From JAWWPY01 sp033854735 (GTDB lineage Bacteria; Actinomycetota; Actinomycetes; Streptosporangiales; Streptosporangiaceae): a DNA stretch of 26,760 nucleotides. The notes under the pieces were generated by a model. The model searched no databases. It had not been told where the DNA came from and saw only the letters and a list, made by a program, of their open reading frames with translations. Numbering within the stretch: the stretch's first letter is position 1; the number at the start of each line of letters is the position of its first letter. The stretch lies in NCBI GenBank assembly GCA_033854735.1, contig JAWWPY010000569.1, forward strand, positions 1 through 26,760, read 5' to 3'. The position numbers were made by a program, and so were the translations under genes. Shown in pieces: positions 18,365 through 24,849 of the stretch.

Positions 18365-18392
18365 ACTTAACATAATGCACATTATCGGCGCT
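18365..18392 (-). other. dif: dif-like XerCD recombination site
   Basis: On the minus strand the 28 bp read XerC-type arm AGCGCCGATAA (18392-18382), 6-bp centre TGTGCA (18381-18376), and XerD-type arm TTATGTTAAGT (18375-18365). Compared with the E. coli dif site as I remember it, the XerD arm matches at 10 of 11 positions, the centre at 4 of 6, and the XerC arm at 7 of 11, giving 21 of 28 overall. The 11-6-11 geometry and the internal symmetry (ATAATG-CA-CATTAT) are exact. XerC and XerD resolve chromosome dimers at dif, which lies at the replication terminus. Alternatively, mobile elements carry dif-like sites to integrate. It stands in an AT-rich patch between two transposon-end-like arrays. 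Confidence 0.75.
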
Positions 18393-18416
18393 TTACGAGA
18401 GGGGTTCCCAGCGTTC

Positions 18417-18520
18417 GTCAGTCTCCAAATGTCAGTCTCCAAATGTCCCGTGACAGCGAACATGTCGTTTGACAGCCATCGTGTCGGTTTCCATGTCGCC
18501 GTGACAGACATCATGTCGTC
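18417..18520 (+). mobile_element. Transposon end: TGTC/TGACA repeat array of Tn7/Mu/TniA type
   Basis: A 14-bp tandem repeat (18417-18430 and 18431-18444) runs into repeated units built as TGTC-N3/4-TGACA: 18444-18455, 18463-18474 and 18494-18506. Extra TGTC cores lie at 18430, 18482 and 18514. The main units are spaced 19-20 bp apart, for example TGTCCCGTGACAGCGAACA. Such arrays are the known form of TnsB/TniA/MuA binding sites at element ends, which typically begin TGT and end ACA. A transposase-like remnant starts about 100 bp inward. The outer end is probably near 18417-18444. Confidence 0.6.
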
Positions 18521-18620
18521 TGGGCTGAGCTGACCGCGCCGGGCCAGCCGTAGCGCCAATCGGCTCTGGAGTCACATCGGTCACTCGTATCTATGATCGA
18601 TCAGATCATTCTTGGAGGAC

Positions 18621-18807
18621 GTGACGGAGGAGCCGGCACGAGTGCTGAGACCCGGGCACCGGATTGCGCTCGGCACTGACGTTCACACGGTCATCCAGCT
18701 CAGTCGAATCAGAGGCTGTCTGGACCGTCGCCCAGATCCAGGAACTCTTCGACGAATGGGTGATCGCGGCCTTTTCCCGGCCGTTTCAAGATCAACATAT
18801 GCCTTGA
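18621..18807 (+). pseudogene. Mu/TniA/TnsB-like transposase remnant, internally deleted
   Basis: From GTG 18621 the frame gives VTEEPARVLRPGHRIALG then TDVHTVIQLS, resembling the first beta-rich module of actinobacterial Mu-type transposases (in my recollection, RVLRxGxRVRFDGxxHTV). At about 18705 the frame changes: 18706-18804 reads ESEAVWTVAQIQELFDEWVI then AAFSRP, resembling the helix after the integrase catalytic core (EQLQELLDEWIVAVWQNRP in relatives). Several hundred residues, including the whole DDE core, are missing between the two, and the frame ends at TGA 18805-18807. The adjacent end-type array supports the reading. The family call rests on short matches from memory. Confidence 0.45.
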
Positions 18808-18913
18808 CCTGTTGTTTCACGTCGCGAGCATGTCCGTGACGTGATGGTGCCCGGGCTGGTCGTTCAACCCCTACGCCTGGCACCCTGCGTCCGGACCGGC
18901 TTAGCTTGTCGAG

Positions 18914-19804
18914 ATGAGCGAGTCCCCCGATCTCCGTGAGTATGTCGAGCCAGATCCGGTCCGGATAACCGAACGACTGATGGCCTGTGCCAGGCGCTGG
19001 GAACTCCAGACGGGCGATGCGCTGGCCGGAGGGTTTCGGTCTCACGTCTTCGCCGCCGTGCGACCGGACGGGATGGAAGTGGTGGTCAAGCTGGTCGATG
19101 TGCCAGCTGAGGCTGAAGCCGAGGTGGCAGCGCTCAGGGTCTGGGCTGCCTCAGGAGCGGCTGTGGTACTGATCGGCTTCGATCGTGACAACCAGGCGCT
19201 CCTCTTGGAGCACATCCGCCCTGGTTCTCCTCTCCCGCCCGCAGACGAGACAGCGGCGGTCGGCGTGGCAGCTGAACTGCTCCCTCGCCTCCACGCAGTC
19301 CAGATCGACTTCGGGTTTCCGACCCTGGACCAGGTATATCTAGCCTTTGAGGCCCGAGCCCGGGCCGGCTGCTCCTACTTCCGCCAAAGCCGGGCCGAGC
19401 CAGAAGGGGGAGAGGCTGGCCTCAGCCGGCTGGGAGCCGCTCGTCGGTTGGCGCTCAAGCTGGCCGATTCGGCGTCGCACCCGGTTCTGCTCCATGGCGA
19501 CTTTGTCGACAAGAACCTGCTCTGGGACGGAAGCCGTCACTTGGCCATCGACCCGATCCCAGCTATCGGCGATCCCTGTTCCGATATCGGCTTTTTTTCG
19601 GCCGGCCACCCGCCGGTTTCCGGGATCCTCGCCAGGGCCGACGCGATTGCCAGCCGGATGGGTCATGACCCACTCCGGGCGCAGCGTTGGGCTGTCATCT
19701 GGACCGTCCTTCAGGCAACCCAGGGGTGGCGATCGGACCAGGCTGAGCTGGAGGAGCTGACGTCGGGCGCCACGTTCGATGAACTTCTCGAGGGCGGAGG
19801 ATGA
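18914..19804 (+). CDS. Aminoglycoside-phosphotransferase-like kinase (APH(6)-type)
   Basis: 296 residues with a protein-kinase-like fold. The ATP-site Lys is K59 in EVVVKLVD. The catalytic loop is LLHGDFVDKNLLW, with base D196 and metal ligand N201. The second metal motif reads AIDPIPAIGDPCSDIGF, with D213 and D220. Among APH proteins, the spacing and the DPxPxxGDPxxD motif most resemble streptomycin 6-phosphotransferases, but many chromosomal members of this family phosphorylate other small molecules, so drug resistance is only possible. ATG 18914 has no Shine-Dalgarno; TAGCTT lies exactly 6 bases upstream, as for a leaderless transcript. The stop overlaps the next gene's start (ATGA). It stands just right of the mobile-element remains. 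Confidence 0.88.
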   Translation: MSESPDLREYVEPDPVRITERLMACARRWELQTGDALAGGFRSHVFAAVRPDGMEVVVKLVDVPAEAEAEVAALRVWAASGAAVVLIGFDRDNQALLLEHIRPGSPLPPADETAAVGVAAELLPRLHAVQIDFGFPTLDQVYLAFEARARAGCSYFRQSRAEPEGGEAGLSRLGAARRLALKLADSASHPVLLHGDFVDKNLLWDGSRHLAIDPIPAIGDPCSDIGFFSAGHPPVSGILARADAIASRMGHDPLRAQRWAVIWTVLQATQGWRSDQAELEELTSGATFDELLEGGG

Positions 19805-20424
19805 CGCCTCTGGACGCGGCTGGTATCTCCAAAGAGTCCCGTCATTCAGCTGAATCACTCCGGCAGTGCCACGGCGGTTCCTGCCTGCGGGGCTTGATGC
19901 TGCGGGTCCGCGGCCGGGCCTGGTTGCTGTCGATTCTGTGGGTGGGCCTTGGAGCTGCCGAAAGCGGTTACGTCTTTCTCGTGTCCACGCAGCCGCCCGC
20001 TTTCCCCGACAATTTTCAGGTTGCTACCTGGGTTGGAGAGCCCGGTTTGATCACTGGCGCGGGCGAGCTGGCCGGGGTGGCCTGGCTGGTGCTGACTATT
20101 CCGGTGCTGGTGGCCGGGTTGATTCGGCTCCGTGGCTGGAGGCCGGGCCAGGGGCTCCGGGCAGCCGCATGGGCCGGTGCGTGGGCTGCTGGCTTTGCGC
20201 TCATGGTCACGGTCGAGGTGTGGCAGGCCCCCGCGACCTGTGGCGAATACGGGTGCCCCCCCATTGACCATGCCGTCGTGAGCTGGATCGAGCTGCCCAT
20301 CTGTGCCGCGTTCCTGGCACTCGGAGCCGCGATGACCCGGATACTGGCGGTGCCAGCCCACGGCTGGGATGTGCCCGATACCACAGGACGCTCCTACGCA
20401 GGACAGCCGGGACAGTCGGGTTAG
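19801..20424 (+). CDS. Four-helix membrane protein coupled to the APH-like gene
   Basis: 207 residues from ATG 19801, overlapping the preceding stop by four bases. Hydrophobic segments lie at about 40-61, 88-109, 121-141 and 159-183, giving four membrane helices. The loop between helices 3 and 4 contains two cysteines (TCGEYGCPP). The first 32 residues look unstructured and a second ATG lies at 19897, directly before a basic stretch and helix 1, so the true start may be there. I recognise no family. The coupling suggests co-expression with the kinase-like protein, but no transport signature is visible. The stop overlaps the convergent P-loop gene by 3 bases. Confidence 0.7.
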   Translation: MTPLDAAGISKESRHSAESLRQCHGGSCLRGLMLRVRGRAWLLSILWVGLGAAESGYVFLVSTQPPAFPDNFQVATWVGEPGLITGAGELAGVAWLVLTIPVLVAGLIRLRGWRPGQGLRAAAWAGAWAAGFALMVTVEVWQAPATCGEYGCPPIDHAVVSWIELPICAAFLALGAAMTRILAVPAHGWDVPDTTGRSYAGQPGQSG

Positions 20425-21113
20425 CTGCCGGCGAGCGAGGGCCAGTGGTCTACCGCCCACTCCGGCCAGCCCGGCCACCCCGCCGGCGGGCCGGGGATTT
20501 CGCCGCCGTCGAGCTCGGCGGCGTCAGGCACCTGGAACTGCTCCCGCCATTGGTTTACGTCGGCTTCGCTCATTGGAAACGTCTGGTGCGGTGTCGTCGC
20601 CTGGCGGTGCGTGATGCGGGCGAGCTGGACGTCCTTGTCCACGGCCAGGTAGACCACCTGGCAGGATGCCCCGGCTGATCGTGCCAGCCAGCGCAGTGCC
20701 GACCGTTCATCGCGGCCCCAGAGCCCGTAGTCGAGCACGACGCTGGTCTCCAGCCGCAGTACCTGCAGGGCAACCGCGATGAGCCGCCCTTCCAGCACGA
20801 AGCGCTTGCCGTCGGCCATCGGATCGCCGAACAGCGGGATCATCCACTCGTCCGGGGTGAGCCGCAGTGCCCGGTTCGCCGTGGCGAGCTCTTTGGCCCG
20901 GGTGGTCTTCCCGGCCCCGGGGAGCCCGGCTATCAGGACCAAAGTGGCGGCGCGCGGGTCCTGCGTCACGACGGAGCGGGACCGCATCTCGGCGGGTGTT
21001 GGCGGTGACTGGTGAGGCTGGCCGCGCTGGCCGTTCGTGACAGTGGGTACGGTCGCGGACGGGCACGGGAAAGGTTCCTCGTACTGTGAATCGAAACGCT
21101 GCGACTGAGACAT
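20421..21113 (-). CDS. P-loop kinase of the AAA_33/zeta-toxin-like group
   Basis: 230 residues from ATG 21113, which follows AGGGGAG at short spacing. An internal ATG at 20987 is the alternative and would remove a Ser/Pro-rich N-tail that looks dispensable. The Walker A motif is LIAGLPGAGKTT (about 61-72). Next comes RLTPDEWMIPLFGDP, then VVLDYGLWGRDERSAL with the Asp and Arg characteristic of small-molecule kinases in this group, and the lid helix VDKDVQLARITHR. Relatives phosphorylate antibiotics, nucleosides or peptidoglycan precursors, or have unknown substrates. It points towards the APH-like operon and overlaps its stop codon. No antitoxin-like partner is adjacent, so a toxin role is unlikely. 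Confidence 0.82.
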   Translation of the reverse strand: MSQSQRFDSQYEEPFPCPSATVPTVTNGQRGQPHQSPPTPAEMRSRSVVTQDPRAATLVLIAGLPGAGKTTRAKELATANRALRLTPDEWMIPLFGDPMADGKRFVLEGRLIAVALQVLRLETSVVLDYGLWGRDERSALRWLARSAGASCQVVYLAVDKDVQLARITHRQATTPHQTFPMSEADVNQWREQFQVPDAAELDGGEIPGPPAGWPGWPEWAVDHWPSLAGS

Positions 21114-21250
21114 GGCTCCCCTGATCAGGCAGGACGACCCGGCAGCGCAGAAAATATCCGAGTGGCTGCCGCCGCCGTCCGGAACTCCTGACCAGGGCCT
21201 AGGCAAATGCGCCTCTACGATCACGAATCATGGAACGCGCGGTCCCCCGC

Positions 21251-21790
21251 TCAACAGGCAAACACCGACCAGCAGATATCGTTCCGCAACCGCTGGTCGT
21301 CCAGTACTAGCTCGCGAATCGTCTCCGGGAGCTGGTCACGCTGCCACTGGCACTCGAGTCGTCCCGCGGCCTCACCCTCGCCTTCCGGCGCCGCAGCACG
21401 TGTGGCCTTGATCGCATAGGCGGCCGCACCGAGCTCGTGCGCGGCGACGTGTGCGACGGCCCCGGCCTGGCCAGCAGCGTACGCGGCATGCCGTGCTGCC
21501 CCGCGCAGGTCTCTGGCCGCGCCCATTGCATGGCCGCCTGCCGCACGAGCCTGGGTCATCTTGACCTCGCCACGCACCCAGGCGCGCGCACGCTCGATCG
21601 CCTGACGCGGTCGTGGGTCCTCAGGCTGAGCCGACTCGAAGAGGTCAAGGACGTGTTCCGCGCACGATGCCGCCCAAAGAGCGAGGAGATGGTGATCCGA
21701 ATCAGTGAGGGTCCCACCGCGGCGGATCGTCACGAAGCGAGGGTCCCGGACCTTCGGCAGGATCACGGTTGGTAGTCCTTCTGCTTGCAT
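21251..21790 (-). CDS. Imm5-like putative immunity protein
   Basis: 179 residues from ATG 21790; ATG 21802 is also possible, and a longer frame to 21961 includes non-coding DNA. The protein is Ala/Arg-rich and helical. FVTIRRGGTLTDSDHHLLALW and the following ASCAEHVLDLF, then ARAWVRGEVKMTQARAAGGHAM and repeated AARxAAYAAGQAxAVAHVAAHELGAAAYAI-type helices match my memory of the actinobacterial Imm5-like family. The family name comes from bioinformatic association with polymorphic toxins. No toxin gene is adjacent, so it could be an orphan immunity gene or serve another role. It is divergent from the DUF5996 gene across 236 bp with no other feature I can support. Confidence 0.7.
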   Translation of the reverse strand: MQAEGLPTVILPKVRDPRFVTIRRGGTLTDSDHHLLALWAASCAEHVLDLFESAQPEDPRPRQAIERARAWVRGEVKMTQARAAGGHAMGAARDLRGAARHAAYAAGQAGAVAHVAAHELGAAAYAIKATRAAAPEGEGEAAGRLECQWQRDQLPETIRELVLDDQRLRNDICWSVFAC

Positions 21791-22026
21791 CCCGCCCAAC
21801 ATCCTAGGGTGCGCGCGGCCGGCGTCCTGCTGGAGGCGGCCCGACTCAGGGATGTCTCGGACTGGCTCGGTACGTACCGCGAGTAGTGCAGCAGGACTTG
21901 CCTTTCCTGTCCTCCAGGACCACTCCCCCGTGCTGAGGGCATTTCTCGACTCCGCCGGCACCGTATGGCCTCGCCTGCAGGACGCGCCGCAGCAGCACCG
22001 CGGCGGCGGAGCGGTAGCTTGCGTCT

Positions 22027-22947
22027 ATGCCCACTGAATGGCCCACGCTTCCCTACGACGCCTGGGGTGCCACGTGCGACACCCTTCACGCCCACACGCA
22101 AGTTCTGGGCAAGCTGGCCGCGGCGCTGGCTCCGCCCGAACCCCAGCTGCAGCACACCGCGCTGCGCCTGACCGCACGCGGCTGGGAGACGCTTCCACTG
22201 CCGGCACCGGACGGCTCTGGTGCGCTGGCCGTCGCATTGGACCTGCGGACCCACGAAGCCGTCGCGGAGCACAGCGACGGGCGAGCGGAACGCGTCGCGC
22301 TCACGCCGAACCGGCCGGTAAGGGAGGTGACACGCGACGTGCTGGCGGCGGTCCGCGGACTCGGGGGCCCGGTGGAGATAAATCCCCGGCCGCAGGAAAC
22401 GCCGTGGACTACCCCGCTGGACGAAGACGATGAGCACGCCACCTACGACCCCGCCCATGTCACCGCTTATTTCGCGGCGGCGACCCGCGCGGCGCTGGTC
22501 CTGTCCGCGCTGCGCGCCCCGTACCGCGGGCGCTCGACACCCGTCAACGCATGGTGGGGCTCGTTCGACCTGGCGGTGAGCCTGTTCTCCGGCCGGCCGG
22601 CCGTGCCCTCGTCCAACGGCTTCATCATGCGTAACTCGGGGGACGCCCAGCAGATCGAAGTCGGGTGGTGGCCCGGCGATCGACGCTACCCGCGGGCAGC
22701 GTTCTTCGCGTACGCGTATCCCGCGCCAGAGGGATTCGCGACGGCGACGCTGTCACCGGCGGCCGCCCGCTGGGACGCCGGGCTGGGTGAATACGTGCTC
22801 GACTGGGACGACGCTCGTGCCAGCCCGGATCCGCACCGTGCCGCGCTCGATTTCGGCCGGTCAGCGGTCCGGCATGCGTGCGCGGTCTGTGGCTGGGATC
22901 CGGCGCTGTCGGCCAGTGCGGAGGGAGTTCCCCCGCCGATCGCCTGA
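22027..22947 (+). CDS. DUF5996 family protein
   Basis: 306 residues, the usual length for DUF5996. Diagnostic segments are the N-terminal WPTLPYDAWGATCDTLHAHTQ, the middle WWGSFDLAVSLFSGRP, IEVGWWPGDRRYPRAAFFAY, and the C-terminal LDWDDARASPDPHRAALDFG. The function of this widespread family is unknown; the conserved Trp, His and Asp residues suggest an enzyme or ligand-binding protein in the cytosol. There is no Shine-Dalgarno before ATG 22027, but TAGCTT lies exactly 6 bases upstream, the same arrangement as at the APH-like gene, so the transcript is probably leaderless. It converges on the recombinase-like gene, 31 bp away. Confidence 0.88.
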   Translation: MPTEWPTLPYDAWGATCDTLHAHTQVLGKLAAALAPPEPQLQHTALRLTARGWETLPLPAPDGSGALAVALDLRTHEAVAEHSDGRAERVALTPNRPVREVTRDVLAAVRGLGGPVEINPRPQETPWTTPLDEDDEHATYDPAHVTAYFAAATRAALVLSALRAPYRGRSTPVNAWWGSFDLAVSLFSGRPAVPSSNGFIMRNSGDAQQIEVGWWPGDRRYPRAAFFAYAYPAPEGFATATLSPAAARWDAGLGEYVLDWDDARASPDPHRAALDFGRSAVRHACAVCGWDPALSASAEGVPPPIA

Positions 22948-22978
22948 GCAGGCCGGTTTCAACGTCCTCGGGCTGGAT

Positions 22979-23830
22979 TCAAGAACGTGACGGGCCTGAC
23001 GCGTGGAGGGCGCCGGGACGAAGCGGGGTGCCGAGCACTTGGCTGACGAGTGTGCGGTGGGCAGCGTGGAGGGTGCGGACGGCCGCTGGCGTGAGGCCGG
23101 GCCTGACGGGCTCGCGGCCGCCTCGGGGCCGTCCGGGCTTGGTCGGGATCCACAAGTAGCCAGGATCGCTGCCCTCGAGTTCGGCGATGATCGCCGCCCG
23201 GGCACCGAGCCAGCGCGTGAGGATCTGCACGGTCGGGCCGCCGAGCGGGCAAGAGCCGTCGGCGAGTTCGACGCGTGCCTCGCCTTCCAGATGCAAGGCT
23301 CTGACGTTGAGGCGGGCGAGCTCGGGGACAGACCGGTCGGTGTCGGCGACGAGCGCGGCCAGGGCGGCGGTGCGCAGGCATGTCGCGGCGTTGGCGTGGA
23401 CGGGCCTACGTACAGCCAGGTCGTGGAGAAGCCGCTCGGTATCGGCGGGGGTTAGGCGGTAGCCGCGGGTGGGCTGCTGGCTGTCACGGCGGTCCGGCAG
23501 GCAGAGGAATTCGGCGAAGGAGTTGTAGGAGTCGATGCGCACCCGCATCGAGTTGGGGTAGGCGGCGGCAGCGCGGCCGCGGAGGGTGTTGCGGGTGCGG
23601 GTCTTGCCGACGGCCGCATCGGAGAGCCATGCTTCGGCACGCGCAGGGTCCAAGAGCTCGGCCACCGTGATCTCGATAGCACCGGCGGCCTGCTGAGCAT
23701 GGTGCAGGTACTCGTCGAGGAAGTGCCTGCGGATCCGCCGGGTGGCGGCGGCGAACTGCCGGTCGGCCAGATGACAGATGAAGTCGTCAAGGGCGTCGCG
23801 GGCCGGCGTGCGGGCCTCCGGAGCTGGCAT
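22979..23830 (-). CDS. Tyrosine-recombinase-like protein, probably catalytically incomplete
   Basis: 283 residues from ATG 23830; the frame stays open to 24046 but that part is Arg/Pro-rich non-coding DNA. The N-terminal half (about 10-125) resembles the SAM-like core-binding domain of phage integrases and XerC/D (FICHLADRQFAAATRRIRRH then FLDEYLHHA). LRTAALAALVADTDRSVPEL then ARLNVRALHLEG (about 175-205) matches the box I region with its Arg. A C-terminal helix, LTPAAVRTLHAAHRTLVSQVL, sits where box II is expected, but the His-x-x-Arg pair and the catalytic Tyr are not visible before the stop. It may be a degraded integrase or an accessory DNA-binding protein. The upstream dyad overlaps its promoter. 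The dif-like site lies 4.6 kb away. Confidence 0.6.
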   Translation of the reverse strand: MPAPEARTPARDALDDFICHLADRQFAAATRRIRRHFLDEYLHHAQQAAGAIEITVAELLDPARAEAWLSDAAVGKTRTRNTLRGRAAAAYPNSMRVRIDSYNSFAEFLCLPDRRDSQQPTRGYRLTPADTERLLHDLAVRRPVHANAATCLRTAALAALVADTDRSVPELARLNVRALHLEGEARVELADGSCPLGGPTVQILTRWLGARAAIIAELEGSDPGYLWIPTKPGRPRGGREPVRPGLTPAAVRTLHAAHRTLVSQVLGTPLRPGALHASGPSRS

Positions 23831-23838
23831 AGGCCTGA

Positions 23839-23868
23839 ACAATATCTGCTCTGTGGTGATAACAGCAA
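23839..23868 (-). promoter_or_regulatory. Promoter of the recombinase-like gene
   Basis: On the minus strand TTGCTG (23868-23863) and TATTGT (23844-23839) are separated by 18 bp, ending 8 bases before the ATG, so the leader would be very short or absent. The -35 lies inside one arm of the 14-bp inverted repeat, which suggests regulated initiation. Confidence 0.5.
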
Positions 23869-24029
23869 GATGCGTCGCACTACCCAGAGCACCCCGGGCC
23901 CCAACTGCGTCATAGGGTCCGGGTCGAACCGGTCCGGATCGTTTCGGACCTGGCCGGTCCGAGCCGGACCTTCTGCTCAGCAGCGAGCCGGGCGCTGAAA
24001 TTGATCTTGTGCGCTTCTTGCTGTTATCA
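23857..24029. repeat. Widely spaced perfect 14-bp inverted repeat
   Basis: TGATAACAGCAAGA (23857-23870) recurs as its exact reverse complement at 24016-24029, 145 bp away. Allowing one mismatch, the match extends to 18 bp (23857-23874 and 24012-24029). It could be a pair of regulator sites able to loop DNA, or ends of a small inserted segment. Confidence 0.7.
23916..23970. repeat. GGTCCG/CGGACC repeat cluster
   Basis: GGTCCG at 23916, 23931 and 23956 alternates with CGGACC at 23945 and 23965. Two hairpins can form: 23931-23936 with 23945-23950, and 23956-23961 with 23965-23970. They lie inside the 14-bp inverted repeat and between two minus-strand genes, so they may terminate transcription of the 199-aa gene. 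Confidence 0.55.
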
Positions 24030-24078
24030 GCTTTCCTGCCCGACACGACGGGAGGAGACGTCTGGATGCCTTCAGCCG

Positions 24079-24678
24079 TTACCCGGCTTCCCGCGCTGCC
24101 GCACGCGCCTGCTCCAGCTGATCGGCGGTGATCGGACCGGTTCCCGGCAGGCCTGCGGCTATCCAGGCCTCCTGCGCACGCGCCACGTCGCCGCCCGCCT
24201 CTTGCAGCACCATCTTCTTCGCCGTGGTGTTGGGTACGGCTGCGTCAACGCCGAGGTCCATCAGGTGGGCCAGCATCCGGACTGACTGGTTCCGCTGCCC
24301 CGTCTTCTGCTCGTTGTAGCGGTAGACCAGCACCCACCGTCCTTCCAGGGAACGGGCCCGCTCGATCAGCGCCCGTCCGCGGTCGGTCTCCGCGTGCTCG
24401 GTGCGGATCGGCTCGCTCTCGCCAGACGGCAGGCGCAATGTGACCAGCCCGCGACGGCTCGATTCCTCGATCTCGACCTTCTCCAGGAACGCGATGAAGG
24501 TCCGTGCTGACTCCAGCCGCTCGATGTCCTGCCTGGCCTGCTGGGCCGTCAGGTACAGGTCCAGGGTCAGGCCGTGCACCCGGCGGCCCCACGCCGCCTC
24601 CTCGCCAGGAGGACACGGCCCCGCAGCCTGGGCGGCCGCGATGACAAGGCTGTAGTGGCTGGTGTCCACGCCGCCCAT
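24079..24678 (-). CDS. Unrecognised 199-residue cytosolic protein
   Basis: The start is placed at ATG 24678 (MGGVDTSHYS), preceded by GGCGGG; the frame runs upstream to 25041, but that part lies across the divergent ATPase gene and is a shadow. The protein has no membrane segment. Residues 43-70 form a charged helix (AQQARQDIERLESARTFIAF). Residues 76-125 look like a small beta-barrel, with VTLRLPSGESEPIRTE followed by GRWVLVYRYNEQKTG. From 130 to the end it is helical, with a three-helix, UBA-like look (ARAQEAWIAAGLPG and ADQLEQARAAA). I cannot name a family. It is divergent from the AAA+ ATPase with 171 bp between the starts, so the two may share regulation. Confidence 0.7.
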   Translation of the reverse strand: MGGVDTSHYSLVIAAAQAAGPCPPGEEAAWGRRVHGLTLDLYLTAQQARQDIERLESARTFIAFLEKVEIEESSRRGLVTLRLPSGESEPIRTEHAETDRGRALIERARSLEGRWVLVYRYNEQKTGQRNQSVRMLAHLMDLGVDAAVPNTTAKKMVLQEAGGDVARAQEAWIAAGLPGTGPITADQLEQARAAAREAG

Positions 24679-24849
24679 TATCGCCCGCCGGGCTTGCGTT
24701 CGGCCGGCTGACGCGGTGGCTCGCCCCGGCCCTTCCGGCGCCTTTCTTCTGTCGATATAAGATTCGGTGTCACGCGGCGGCCCCATCGGCACGCTCGGGC
24801 TGCGTGTCCCGGCCGCCAGCAGCGGCCACCGAAGCTGGAGGTCCAGTCC

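Noticed and set aside
18251..18520. Possible CRISPR-like array from the regularly spaced repeats
   Set aside because: The repeated cores are only 5-8 bp, spacing varies from 12 to 24 bp, and no cas genes are present. Transposase-binding arrays explain them better.
18305..18559. 84-codon open frame on the minus strand
   Set aside because: It is formed by the repetitive transposon-end array and the dif-like site, not by a gene.
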